Source: Sedimentisphaerales bacterium (GTDB lineage: Bacteria; Planctomycetota; Phycisphaerae; Sedimentisphaerales; Anaerobacaceae). From it: a DNA stretch of 64,000 nucleotides. Location of the stretch: assembly GCA_016936075.1 (NCBI GenBank), contig JAFGPS010000004.1, forward strand, positions 18,227-82,226. Reading direction: 5' to 3'. Under the pieces are notes generated by a model. The model was not told the origin of the DNA. It saw only the letters and a list, made by a program, of their open reading frames with translations, and did no database searches. Shown here in pieces: positions 53,320 to 63,397 of this stretch. Position 1 is the first letter of the stretch. The number at the start of each line of letters is the position of its first letter. The position numbers and the translations under genes are program-made.

Positions 53320-53553
53320 ATCCGAGTATACATTTATGACTTAATATTATATCGGAACATTTTAGAATAATCCATAAAAATAAAAAAAATATTATCGAAC
53401 CTTAAAAAAAAGTCACTCATTCATTAAATTAGAATTTAGCAGTGTTTTTAACCAAATTTTGTTTTCATTGTTTATTTTTAGGAAAATTAAGGTAAAATTA
53501 TTGTATAAGTGATATATCTTTTTTGTGAGGGTGAGATTATATGGACTATAAAA

Positions 53554-54633
53554 ATGATTGAAAATAAACTAAAAACCGTGATTATGGGACTTAACGAAGG
53601 AGGTAAGCTCCTTCTTGAAGCGGCTATTGCTACAGGTCTTTTTCAGATCGAAGCCGTCGCGGATAAAAATATCAATCTTGTTGAAAAAGTAGCCAATGAG
53701 TTGAAATGTGAAGCATATGACGATTTCAGACAATTAATTTCGTCAACTGATGCTCGAATCCCTCGTGATAATAGGGTGCTTTTGGTAGCAGCGGAAACAC
53801 ATAATTGCGACGAATATATAAAAATGGCTACTAAAAAGAAGTTTAATTGCCTGAAACTTCCTCCTATTGCGAGGTATTTCGAAGAAGCCGCGGAATTTGT
53901 CAGGCTCAGCGAGGAAGAAGGTGTAATATTTTCTATTGCAAATACAGGAAGGTACGCAAAAGGTTTTCTCGGACTGCGTGACTATATCATAAAAAATCAG
54001 TTGGAACAGGTTTTTCTTGTAACTGTTTTTTGTACTTTCAGCGAACCTCCTGCCGATACGTGGCACACTGATCCTAAATTATCAGGTGGGGGTGTCCTTC
54101 TGTATAATTGCTATAAAATAATCGACCAGATTGTGTTGAACTTTGGCCTGCCCCAGCAGATGTATTCTCTCAATACTAATCAGGCAAAAGACAGGCAGCA
54201 AAGATTATATCTGACGGAAGATACAGCGGTTGTCACTTTGAAATTCACAGATACGCTCGTAGGAAATATTATCACATCTCGACGAAGCGGCATAGGGCCT
54301 CAGCAGGAGTATTTACGTTTCTTCGATAAGGACAAAATTCTTACTGTAAATGATAAGCAGATAAATATTCGTGACGGTAGTGGTGAGGTCACTACCCTGG
54401 AGGAATTTAACGATACTGAACTCGAGCGAATGACCGCATTGCTGAAAGATTTCGCGATGAGCATATTGTCACCGAAAGAGAACAAGCCGATATGTACAGG
54501 TAGAGAGAATCTCAATAATATGGCCGTTATTGAATCGGCGTATCTTTCCGCCCGCACAGGTTTCCCTGAAGAACCCTCTAAAATAATCAACATGCCGTCT
54601 GGTGTAACTGGTATCCAGATGGGTTTTGATTAA
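53554..54633 (+). CDS. Gfo/Idh/MocA-like oxidoreductase
   Basis: ORF opens at 53509; likely start MIENKLKTVIMGLNEGGKLLLEAA; Rossmann-like N-terminus and layout of the family. Confidence 0.65.
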   Translation: MIENKLKTVIMGLNEGGKLLLEAAIATGLFQIEAVADKNINLVEKVANELKCEAYDDFRQLISSTDARIPRDNRVLLVAAETHNCDEYIKMATKKKFNCLKLPPIARYFEEAAEFVRLSEEEGVIFSIANTGRYAKGFLGLRDYIIKNQLEQVFLVTVFCTFSEPPADTWHTDPKLSGGGVLLYNCYKIIDQIVLNFGLPQQMYSLNTNQAKDRQQRLYLTEDTAVVTLKFTDTLVGNIITSRRSGIGPQQEYLRFFDKDKILTVNDKQINIRDGSGEVTTLEEFNDTELERMTALLKDFAMSILSPKENKPICTGRENLNNMAVIESAYLSARTGFPEEPSKIINMPSGVTGIQMGFD

Positions 54634-54803
54634 AACGACTTTAGTAACAAGTCATTTAGTATATCGGTCTAAGAGTATATGTACCCTTGGGCCTGCATGG
54701 CCTCCCGGGGAGATGCCTTGCGGCGTGTATATGAGTTTGTCGTTGTTTCTCATTTTCTCTTTTACTCATGCACACATCTACCCATTTACTGATATACTCG
54801 TTT

Positions 54804-55931
54804 TTAGGCTCTTCTTCTACCGCCGCCGAAGCCTCTTCGTTGTAATTCTTCGCCTTGGAGAGGTTCTTTCCATTGCAATTGCTCTTCGATATTGCCTGCC
54901 AGTTCGTATTTGATTACATGGTCGGTTGGCTTTGCCTGACCGATTATGTCAATCTTTGCACGGTCAATAATTCCCAGTCCTGCATCCGCACAATAATTCA
55001 GGTAGCCGAGATTTTCGAGCGGCACGTCCATAAGTTGTGCGCCGATACTATCGACCGCCATTACATCAGTTCCGGCCAACGCTACGCCGTGCTCGACAGG
55101 TGTACCGTTCATAGGACCGCTGCCTTCCATACCTTCGAGGCCGTCTAATATAGTAAACTGCGGCCGAACTTTCTGTGCTACAAGGAACATGTTGTAGTGT
55201 AGCCATCTTGAACTTGCACCGTGCATCGTGCGTTTGTAACTGCTGTTTCGACCTGCATTGAGCGGGCATCCCATGACAATGTTCTTGAGGCCCATTGTGG
55301 CAATAACTGTATTATGTGTTTTCAGACGTGTCATGGAAATGAAATAATTCTTCGGGTCCATGAACTCCGAGATAATCTGAATTCCTACAGGCCGGAGGTT
55401 TCCATCGACTATCCAGTAGGGCGTTCCGGAGTGTGTGTTAAAATCCTGGCATGTTACATCGTATTCTTTTTCGAGTGACATATAGCCGTAGTTCTCAAAA
55501 GCCGGCATAGTATTTTGTGAAGCTGATGATTCACCAATAATAATCTTTCCTGGATTCATAGGCTTGAGAAAATCCAGTAACGCGCGAACCGCGTCCGGAT
55601 GAGTCGCGCAGAGAAGATTGTCTGTCCCTACGAAGTTCGGCTTGATAATTACCTGCTTGCCTTGTATTCCTTTTTGAATTTCGTCTTTCCACGGCTCTAA
55701 TACCTTGGTTATCATATCTCGCCTGTCCTTGCCGGCGGTAAACGAGACCTTGCTCCTTCCCGTCCCAACGGTCTGTGCGGCTTGCGAACTCGCGACGGTA
55801 GGTTGAGCGGCTAGTAGGCTCGAATTCAAATTGAGCATAGCACCGGCCGAAAATAAAAGCGTGCCTTTAAGAAAATTCCTTCTGTTATTAAGAGAATCAG
55901 ATGCGGCTTGAAGTTGTTCATATTGGTCCAT
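54804..55931 (-). CDS. DUF362 protein with Tat-like signal
   Basis: 375 aa; NNRRNFLKGTLLFSAGAML, VIIKPNFVGTDNLLCATHPDAVRALLDFLKP, MTRLKTHNTVIATMGLKNIVMG. Confidence 0.88.
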   Translation of the reverse strand: MDQYEQLQAASDSLNNRRNFLKGTLLFSAGAMLNLNSSLLAAQPTVASSQAAQTVGTGRSKVSFTAGKDRRDMITKVLEPWKDEIQKGIQGKQVIIKPNFVGTDNLLCATHPDAVRALLDFLKPMNPGKIIIGESSASQNTMPAFENYGYMSLEKEYDVTCQDFNTHSGTPYWIVDGNLRPVGIQIISEFMDPKNYFISMTRLKTHNTVIATMGLKNIVMGCPLNAGRNSSYKRTMHGASSRWLHYNMFLVAQKVRPQFTILDGLEGMEGSGPMNGTPVEHGVALAGTDVMAVDSIGAQLMDVPLENLGYLNYCADAGLGIIDRAKIDIIGQAKPTDHVIKYELAGNIEEQLQWKEPLQGEELQRRGFGGGRRRA

Positions 55932-56026
55932 TGTTACCTCCCGGAGCGTGACGAAGAAGTGCTATTGAAAAATATCATCATTAAGATACATCGAAATTCA
56001 TCCTTCAGTAATAAATATTACACACG

Positions 56027-56061
56027 AATATAGCTTATACGAGCATGGAAAACAATTGTTT
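56027..56061 (-). promoter_or_regulatory. Conserved promoter + palindrome upstream of first DUF362 gene
   Basis: Minus strand AAACAATTGTTT-TCCATGCTCGTATAAGC-TATATT: -35-like TTGTTT, 17 bp, -10-like TATATT. Confidence 0.6.
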
Positions 56062-56152
56062 CATGGAAAATATGTTAAATTTAGATATTCCATAGTATGT
56101 CTATTCAAAGTTGGAAATGTGTGAAGATTCTATTGTGCGTTAAATAAATTAA

Positions 56153-56190
56153 ACAAAAGACCCACTAATATTTAAGTGAGTCTTTTGTTT
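56153..56190 (-). terminator. Terminator-like hairpin downstream of the second DUF362 gene
   Basis: AAAAGACCCACT...AGTGAGTCTTTT stem. Confidence 0.6.
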
Positions 56191-56210
56191 TTTTAGTTTA
56201 GTGTAAGTAT

Positions 56211-57374
56211 TTATGTTCCTCTTCTTGCACCTCCGAAGCCGCCACCGCCGGCTCTTCTGTTTCCGCCGCCTCCGCCGCTGGTGTTGCTTCCGAATGGGCC
56301 GCCTTCGTTGTCCTGCATCTGGAGAGGCTGCATCCATTTGAGTTGTGTATCAGCGTTGCTTCCAAGTTTGTATGCTTTGACATATTCCTGCGGCTTTTTG
56401 TCACCGATAATATCAATTTTTGCCCGGTCGATAATTCCAAGCCCACCTTCGGCACAATAATTCAGGTAACCAATATTTTCGAGCGGTATGTCCATAAGCT
56501 GCGCGCAAATGCTGTCGACTGCCATTACATCGGGTCCGGCCAATGATACGCCGTGCTCGATAGGATCGCCACTGATAGGGCCGTCACCTTGCATACCTTC
56601 GAGGTTTTCGATAACAGTAAAGTTCGGCCTTACTCTATGGGCGACAAGGAATAGATTGTAATGCAGCCATCTCGGACTCGCGCCGTGCATTAATACTTTG
56701 CTGCTGCTTGGCCTTCCCGTATTAAGCGGACAACCCATAACAATATTTTTCAATCCCATAGTCGCAACGACTGTGTTATGTGTTTTCATGCGCGATACGG
56801 AAATGATATATGTATCGGGATCGAGGAAGTCGGAAATAACCTGTATCGGCTGGGGCCGCAAATCTTTATCGAGAATGTATAGCGTTTGGGTTGTGTGAGT
56901 ATTCAAATCCGCAAACTCAACGCCATATTCCTGCTGTAATGGCATATAGCCGTAGTTTTGGAAACCCGGCATAGAACTTCCGCCGGCGGGGGATTCACCG
57001 ATTGTGATTTTTCCGTTATAAATTGGTTTGAGGAAATCGAGCACGCCGCGAACCGCATCCACATGAGTTGCACATAGAGGATTGTTTGTAGAAACGAAGT
57101 TGGGTTTAATCAATACTTTTTTCCCTTTTACGCCTTCTGCAATCATATCCTTGAAAGGAGTCAGGACTTCGTTCATCATTTCCCGGCGGTCCTTGCCTGC
57201 TGTAAACGCGACTTTACTCTTTTGTGGCGTGGTTTGCCCGGCTGATTCTGCCGCAAATGTTGGTTTTTGCCCGTTCAGCAGAAAACCGGCGGACATGAGC
57301 AGACCTCCTTTTAGGAAATTTCTTCTGTTATTAAAACTATCAGGTGCGGTTTGAATTTTGTCGGAATGTTTCAT
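56211..57374 (-). CDS. DUF362 protein with Tat-like signal (paralog)
   Basis: 387 aa; NNRRNFLKGGLLMSAGF, VLIKPNFVSTNNPLCATHVDAVRGVLDFLKP; Gly/Arg-rich C-terminal tail. Confidence 0.88.
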   Translation of the reverse strand: MKHSDKIQTAPDSFNNRRNFLKGGLLMSAGFLLNGQKPTFAAESAGQTTPQKSKVAFTAGKDRREMMNEVLTPFKDMIAEGVKGKKVLIKPNFVSTNNPLCATHVDAVRGVLDFLKPIYNGKITIGESPAGGSSMPGFQNYGYMPLQQEYGVEFADLNTHTTQTLYILDKDLRPQPIQVISDFLDPDTYIISVSRMKTHNTVVATMGLKNIVMGCPLNTGRPSSSKVLMHGASPRWLHYNLFLVAHRVRPNFTVIENLEGMQGDGPISGDPIEHGVSLAGPDVMAVDSICAQLMDIPLENIGYLNYCAEGGLGIIDRAKIDIIGDKKPQEYVKAYKLGSNADTQLKWMQPLQMQDNEGGPFGSNTSGGGGGNRRAGGGGFGGARRGT

Positions 57375-57476
57375 TAAGACCTCCAGATGTACAATGAAGA
57401 ATTTTTATTGTAAAAAAAAATATTTTTTGAATACATTTAAATTAATCTTTCATATACAGGCTTTGCCTTTATAGGC

Positions 57477-57511
57477 AATATAACATATACGAGCAATGAA
57501 AACAATTGTTT
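57477..57511 (-). promoter_or_regulatory. Conserved promoter + palindrome upstream of second DUF362 gene
   Basis: Minus strand AAACAATTGTTT-TCATTGCTCGTATATGT-TATATT, same spacing as at 56027..56061. Confidence 0.6.
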
Positions 57512-57636
57512 GTTTTTAAATATGTTGAGATAGGAAGCTTAAAATGCTTGTTTTTCGCATTTTTTCACATGTGTTAAGGTGTGCTAATAAGTTTTACTGC
57601 TATTAATAACGTATAGTTTTCGAAGCTTAAATTTGA

Positions 57637-58029
57637 TTGATTGAGGAAAATTTTATTTACAAAACTTATAATATTTATTATAAAAACTGTTTTTATACAG
57701 TAGTAAGAAATATGAGCCAGGAAGATTTTTGTCAGGATTGTCATCAAAAGAATGACTGTCAGGAAGTTTACAGGCGTATGGGTTCTTCGGAATGCCCACC
57801 TGTTTTCTATAAAACCTTGACGGCTTTTCTAATGCCGATGGTGGTTTTTATTGTTTCCCTGGCTGTTTTTGAAAAAACTATCTCCGGCGGGGATTATTTG
57901 CTTTTTTCACAGAAATTGCAAACCGCTCTCGGATTTTTCGTTGCGTTGCTGATTACTGTAGTTTTTATGATTACTTTTAAATTGTTAAGTAAACTTTTCA
58001 GGAAAATTTTTAGAATTGCCATAAAATGA
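57637..58029 (+). CDS. Small Cys-containing membrane protein preceding rnfC (alternative start 57712)
   Basis: FCQDCHQKNDCQEVYRRMGSSECPP plus two TM helices; overlaps rnfC start by 4 nt. Confidence 0.7.
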   Translation: MIEENFIYKTYNIYYKNCFYTVVRNMSQEDFCQDCHQKNDCQEVYRRMGSSECPPVFYKTLTAFLMPMVVFIVSLAVFEKTISGGDYLLFSQKLQTALGFFVALLITVVFMITFKLLSKLFRKIFRIAIK

Positions 58030-59393
58030 GTGTTACATCTAAAAAAAGTTTGACATTTCCCGGCGGAATACATCCTCCGGATAAAAAGTCTCTGACAGTA
58101 GATAGCAAGATACATACTGGTTTTACACCGAAAGAAGTCGCAGTCTTGCTCAGTCAGCATATAGGTGCGGTTTGCGAACCTTTGGTTAGTAAGGGAGCTC
58201 TCGTTCAGGCCGGACAGAAAATCGGCGATTGTGAAGCCTTTGTTTCTGCTCCTATTCATTCTCCTGTAACTGGTAAAGTTAAGGAAATCGCTCTCAGGCC
58301 GCATGTAGTAATGGGACGAAGTATGGCGATTGTTATCGAAACACTTCCAGCGCATCCAGTCAAAAGAGGCTGTGTTCAGATAAATGAAGAATTCGATATT
58401 AATAAATACTCTGTCGAAAAGATATGCGAAGTTGTTCGCGAAGCTGGTTTAGTCGGTATGGGTGGTGCCGGTTTTCCTACCAGAGTAAAGATTGAACCAA
58501 ATCCTCGCTTGCCTAAAACAACAATGATAGTTAATGGCTGCGAATGCGAACCTTATATAACATGTGACTATCAGGTAATGCTCGAATGGACAAAGCAAAT
58601 CATTATCGGGATTAAGCTTGCTAAGAAGGCATCCGGCTGTTCGGAAGTATTCATCGGTATTGAGGATAACAAGCCTCGTGCTATCGAGATGATGGAAACT
58701 GTGTTGGGTAGTTTAGGTGCCGATGGGATTGAAATTGTCCCGGTTAAGACGAAATATCCTCAGGGTGGTGAAAGACAACTTATCAGGTCGATTCTCAAGA
58801 AGAATGTCCCAACAGGTGGAATTCCACCGATGATTGGTGTATTAGTGTTGAATGTCGCTACATGTGCAGCAATTGCGGAAGCAGTTGTCGCGAATGTTCC
58901 TTTAACGCACAGAGTTGTTACTGTTACTGGAGAAGCCATTGCTGAACCCGGTAATTATTATGTTCCGATTGGAACATCATTGGAAACGTTATTGGAAGTG
59001 TGCGGCGGGGTGACACAAAAATCTGCCAGAGTAATTATGGGCGGGCCTATGATGGGATTTGCGGTTGCAGACCTGACGACACCAACAACGAAAACATCCG
59101 GCTGCATTCTTGTAATAACAAAAGAACAGATGGGCAAGGCAAAATTCGAGCGGCGACAGACTGCCTGTATTCGTTGCGGCAGATGTCTGGAAGTATGCCC
59201 AGAGAATTTGAATCCTACAAAAATTGCTCACGCGGTGAAGAATAATATGATGGATGTTGCGAAAAGTTACTATATTAATGCCTGTATCGAGTGCGGATGC
59301 TGTAGTTATATCTGCCCGGCAAATATAGAACTTACAGGACATATAAAAACCGGCAAAATTAGCCTTGCCAGACAGAAAAAGAAAGTACCTTAA
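58026..59393 (+). CDS. rnfC: Rnf complex subunit C
   Basis: 455 aa; FPGGIHPPDKKSLT, GMGGAGFPTRVKIE, two CxxCxxCxxxCP clusters. Confidence 0.97.
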   Translation: MSVTSKKSLTFPGGIHPPDKKSLTVDSKIHTGFTPKEVAVLLSQHIGAVCEPLVSKGALVQAGQKIGDCEAFVSAPIHSPVTGKVKEIALRPHVVMGRSMAIVIETLPAHPVKRGCVQINEEFDINKYSVEKICEVVREAGLVGMGGAGFPTRVKIEPNPRLPKTTMIVNGCECEPYITCDYQVMLEWTKQIIIGIKLAKKASGCSEVFIGIEDNKPRAIEMMETVLGSLGADGIEIVPVKTKYPQGGERQLIRSILKKNVPTGGIPPMIGVLVLNVATCAAIAEAVVANVPLTHRVVTVTGEAIAEPGNYYVPIGTSLETLLEVCGGVTQKSARVIMGGPMMGFAVADLTTPTTKTSGCILVITKEQMGKAKFERRQTACIRCGRCLEVCPENLNPTKIAHAVKNNMMDVAKSYYINACIECGCCSYICPANIELTGHIKTGKISLARQKKKVP

Positions 59394-59430
59394 AAAATAT
59401 TGTGATTTTAGCACAACGAGAAACGAAAAT

Positions 59431-60447
59431 ATGCTTACAGATATAACAGTTTCATTTGCACCCCATATTAGCAAGAAGCATTCTACGCGTAGTGTAATGC
59501 TGGACGTAATCATCGGCCTTGCTCCGGCTATGATTGCGGCTGTGATTTTTTTCAGACTATATGCGATTACGCTTGTTGCCACTTGTGTTATTTCATGTAT
59601 GGCAACAGAGGGAATTTGCAATCTGATTCGAAAGAAGCCAAACACTCTCGATGATTTGAGCGCAGTTATCACAGGTATTATTCTTGCTTTTTCGATACCA
59701 CCGGCTTTTCCTTTATGGGCAGCAATAGTTGGAAGCGTTTTTTCTATAGCTATAGGCAAAATGGTTTTCGGAGGTCTTGGTGCGAATATTTTCAATCCAG
59801 CTATGGTAGGAAGAGCGTTCTTAACTGCTTCGTTCGGTATGATGATGGCAACATGGACCGTTCCTGGAACAATTGATCCGAATATGCCGCAGATTGCCGC
59901 ATCTGAAAATGCTGTCGATGTACGAACTCAGGCTTCGCCGCTTGCTTATAGTAAAAACGCACAGAAAGCTCAATATGGTGCGAGAGAACTTAATGAATCA
60001 GTTGGTGATATTTTTCTTGGTAATGTCGGAGGCTGTCTTGGCGAAACAAGCGCACTGGCATTATTAATAGGTGGAATTTATCTGCTTATAAGAAAAACAA
60101 TTAGTTTTCACATACCTGTGGCGGTTTTACTATCGACTTTTATATTTAGCGGAATTGCTTATTTGATTAATTCTGATTATTATGCGTCACCTTTATATCA
60201 CCTGAGCAGCGGCGGATTATTTATCGGTGCGTTTTTTATCGCTACCGATCCAGTCACTGCTCCTTTAACACGACGAGGTATGTGGCTGTTTGGTTTCGGA
60301 GTCGGAACAATTACTATGCTTGTTAGAATTTTCGGCTCTTTCCCTGAAGGTATGATGTATTCAATTTTGCTGATGAATGCGGTAACTCCTCTTATCGACA
60401 GAATGTTTAAGAGAGTTCCCGCAGGAGGTTTGCCGAGTGCAAGATAA
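59431..60447 (+). CDS. rnfD: Rnf complex subunit D
   Basis: Likely start MLTDITVSFAPHISKKHSTRSVMLDV; FNPAMVGRAFLTASFG; FIATDPVTAPLTRRG (FMN site). Confidence 0.95.
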   Translation: MLTDITVSFAPHISKKHSTRSVMLDVIIGLAPAMIAAVIFFRLYAITLVATCVISCMATEGICNLIRKKPNTLDDLSAVITGIILAFSIPPAFPLWAAIVGSVFSIAIGKMVFGGLGANIFNPAMVGRAFLTASFGMMMATWTVPGTIDPNMPQIAASENAVDVRTQASPLAYSKNAQKAQYGARELNESVGDIFLGNVGGCLGETSALALLIGGIYLLIRKTISFHIPVAVLLSTFIFSGIAYLINSDYYASPLYHLSSGGLFIGAFFIATDPVTAPLTRRGMWLFGFGVGTITMLVRIFGSFPEGMMYSILLMNAVTPLIDRMFKRVPAGGLPSAR

Positions 60448-61051
60448 GATAAAATATTTTCTAAAACAAAGCTGGCTTCTTATTGCAGCATCTTTCTTTT
60501 TCGGTTTGCTCATAGCGGTAACAAACGCTTCACTGAAAGAGAGGATTGATTATAATCTGAATGTTTATAAATATAATAAAGCCGCAAAAGTGGTCTTACC
60601 GGAAGCTGATAATTTTGAAGAAGTTGCTGAAAGTGTTTCAGTCAAAACAAATTCAGGTAAGGAATTAACAACTTCAGTTAAAAAAGCTGTTGATAGTGAT
60701 GGAAATGCCCTTGGATGGGCTTTCATTTGCGAAGGAAAAGGTTTTGCTGATAAAGTACAATTGCTTGTCATAGTTGATAACGATTTTGAAAGAATGATTG
60801 GCTATGGAGTTCTATATAGTATAGAGACTGTCAAATATGGTGACGAGATAAGATTTCCGGAATTTATGAATCAATTTAAAGGTGCTCCAGCAGGTGGGTT
60901 TCAGTTAAGCAAGACAGGTGACAAAACAATAATTGATTCGGAAATTGTAGCTATCACGGGCGCAACAATAACAAGCCAGGCGGTTGTGGATATGTTCAAC
61001 GCGTTTATTCCGCAGGTAAAAGAACAAATGCAGGAAAAAGGATTAATTTAG
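60437..61051 (+). CDS. rnfG: Rnf complex subunit G
   Basis: 204 aa; FMN-binding DSEIVAITGATITSQAVVD. Confidence 0.95.
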   Translation: MQDKIKYFLKQSWLLIAASFFFGLLIAVTNASLKERIDYNLNVYKYNKAAKVVLPEADNFEEVAESVSVKTNSGKELTTSVKKAVDSDGNALGWAFICEGKGFADKVQLLVIVDNDFERMIGYGVLYSIETVKYGDEIRFPEFMNQFKGAPAGGFQLSKTGDKTIIDSEIVAITGATITSQAVVDMFNAFIPQVKEQMQEKGLI

Positions 61052-61053
61052 TA

Positions 61054-61689
61054 ATGGACAATAATAGCCAAAGTTCAATAGGATTGTATAAGAATACTTT
61101 TCTTGCCGGATTGTGGAATGAAAATCCGGTCTTCAGATTAATGCTGGGAATGTGTCCTACATTGGCAGTAACCGGGGCGGTTAAACCAGCTTTCACAATG
61201 GGTTGCTGTGTAATATTTGTTTTAATTTGCAGTAATATCGTAGTGAGTCTGATGCGCAATCTTCTCAAACCTCACTTGAGGATCATGATGTTCACTCTCA
61301 CGATAGCGACATTTGTTACTATCGCTGATTTGATCCTCAAAGCTTTTCTGCCGGATATGAGCGACGCACTCGGACCTTATGTACCATTGATAATAGTAAA
61401 CTGCATTATTATTTGTCGTGCAGAAGCTTGTGCAAGTAAGAATGGTATGTTCATAAGTATAATCGATGCAATCGGAATGGGGCTTGGTTTTACTCTTACG
61501 TTGTGTGTTTTGGCTTCTATAAGAGAATTACTTGCAACAGGAGCGATATTTGAAGTTCAAATACTTTCACTGAAAGAAAGTGGCGGCTGGTTTGTCCCAC
61601 TGGCTGCGTTCAGTATGCCTATCGGAGCGTTTGTCACGCTGGGCCTCATGTTGGGACTTATCAATTTAGTTAGTAAGAAGCGAAGTTAA
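61054..61689 (+). CDS. rnfE: Rnf complex subunit E
   Basis: 211 aa; NPVFRLMLGMCPTLAVTGAVKPAFTMG. Confidence 0.95.
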   Translation: MDNNSQSSIGLYKNTFLAGLWNENPVFRLMLGMCPTLAVTGAVKPAFTMGCCVIFVLICSNIVVSLMRNLLKPHLRIMMFTLTIATFVTIADLILKAFLPDMSDALGPYVPLIIVNCIIICRAEACASKNGMFISIIDAIGMGLGFTLTLCVLASIRELLATGAIFEVQILSLKESGGWFVPLAAFSMPIGAFVTLGLMLGLINLVSKKRS

Positions 61690-61701
61690 AAGGGAAATTT
61701 T

Positions 61702-62292
61702 ATGGATACTTTTACTACAATGCTTTTAGCATTTATATCCCTGGTTCTTGTCAACAACCTCGTTTTTACGAAGTTTCTTGGTATATGTCCATATCTTGGA
61801 GTATCAGGTAGAATCGATATGGCGTTCGGTATGGGACTGGCGGTAACATTTGTCGTTATGCTCAGCGGAACATTGACATGGTTAATCGATCATCTGATTC
61901 TTATTGGTACACCGCTTGAAGTGACACGATATGTTTGTTTTATCCTGGTTATCGCTGGAGCGGTTCAGCTTGTTGAGATGTATGTTCGTAAGTTCTTTCC
62001 GCCTTTGTATGATAGTTTAGGAATATTTCTTCCTCTGATTACAACTAACTGCGCGATTCTTGGATTGTGCTTATTTATTAATCTTTGGGAAATTGATAAT
62101 TTACTCGAAGCGGTAGTTCGTAGTTTCGGAGCGGGAGTTGGTTTTACAATGGCGATTTGTATTATGGCCGGAATTCGTGAAAATCTCGAACTCGCAGATG
62201 TTCCGAAATGTTTGAGAGGTGTACCGATTACTTTGATAACCGCCGGATTGCTTACTTTGGCTTTCATGGGCTTTTCAGGAATGATAAAATAA
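61702..62292 (+). CDS. rnfA: Rnf complex subunit A
   Basis: 196 aa; LVNNLVFTKFLGICPYLGVSGRIDMAFGMG. Confidence 0.95.
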   Translation: MDTFTTMLLAFISLVLVNNLVFTKFLGICPYLGVSGRIDMAFGMGLAVTFVVMLSGTLTWLIDHLILIGTPLEVTRYVCFILVIAGAVQLVEMYVRKFFPPLYDSLGIFLPLITTNCAILGLCLFINLWEIDNLLEAVVRSFGAGVGFTMAICIMAGIRENLELADVPKCLRGVPITLITAGLLTLAFMGFSGMIK

Positions 62293-62301
62293 TTTTTACT
62301 T

Positions 62302-63201
62302 ATGATGCTATTAGCTAATATTTTTGATTTATGGCAAAGTGCCTGGCCGGCTGGAGCGATAATGCTTGGCTTGGGAACTGTGTTTGCTATCGTACTGCTC
62401 GTTGCGAGCGAAAAACTTAAAGTTCATGTTGACCCGAAGATTGAAGAGATACATAAAGCTCTGCCGGGTCTTGATTGTGGAGCGTGCGGTTTTGCCGGAT
62501 GCGGCCAGTATGCTAAATCTATTATGGATAATCCTGACTTGCTCGGAAAGTGTTCTCCGGGAGGCGCTGCTGCTTCTGCGAAAATAGCAGAAATATTGAA
62601 TTTGCATGTTAGTGAATCAGGTCCTCAGCAGAGACCTGTAGTACATTGTCGCGCACACAGTGACGACAAGACATTGTTTGCACATTATGATGGCATAGAA
62701 AGCTGTGTTGCTGTAAATGCTCTTGCTAATGTTCAGGCCTGTGCTTTTGGATGTCTCGGTTACGGCGATTGTGTTGCTGCGTGTAAATTTGATGCTTTAC
62801 ATATTGTCGATGGCCTGGCTACTATTGATTATAAAAAATGCACAGGCTGCACCGCCTGTGTTAAAGCATGTCCCCGCAACTTGATAGAAATGGTTCCGTT
62901 CAGCCAGGAAAATATGATGGTTGTCGCCTGCCGTAATAAAGAATCTGGCAAGGTCACACGTTCCGTCTGCAAAGTGGGCTGTATTGGCTGTGGCATATGT
63001 GTTAAACAAACTGACCTTTTCTCTGTTTCGGATAACTTTGCACGTATGAATTATGCAGGATACGAACCAGGCGAGAAAACTGAGACAGCTATGAACAAAT
63101 GTCCAACAAAGGTCATAGTCTATCGCGGCAAATCCGCACCAGAACCTGAGATGCCCAAAGAAAAGCCAGTTAAAGCTAAACCTGCTGAGACATCAAAATA
63201 A
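62302..63201 (+). CDS. rnfB: Rnf complex subunit B
   Basis: 299 aa; ALPGLDCGACGFAGCGQYAKSI, KKCTGCTACVKACPRNLIEM. Confidence 0.95.
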   Translation: MMLLANIFDLWQSAWPAGAIMLGLGTVFAIVLLVASEKLKVHVDPKIEEIHKALPGLDCGACGFAGCGQYAKSIMDNPDLLGKCSPGGAAASAKIAEILNLHVSESGPQQRPVVHCRAHSDDKTLFAHYDGIESCVAVNALANVQACAFGCLGYGDCVAACKFDALHIVDGLATIDYKKCTGCTACVKACPRNLIEMVPFSQENMMVVACRNKESGKVTRSVCKVGCIGCGICVKQTDLFSVSDNFARMNYAGYEPGEKTETAMNKCPTKVIVYRGKSAPEPEMPKEKPVKAKPAETSK

Positions 63202-63397
63202 TATAAGCAGCATAAATAATCATAAAAGGTTATCTGGCACAAAAAATATTATCAACTCTTATGGAATCATATGCTTAATTAGTTACTACAGAGTAGTGAT
63301 TTCTTTATTATTTTTTAAGTAAATAAAAACCTTTCAAACCTTTCATATCAGATAAAACACTTGAAAAGTGCAGCAAATTCTTTAATATTGTAATTTC

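Noticed and set aside
58989-59795. 268-aa reverse ORF antisense to rnfC/rnfD
   Set aside because: Lies opposite two well-supported Rnf genes
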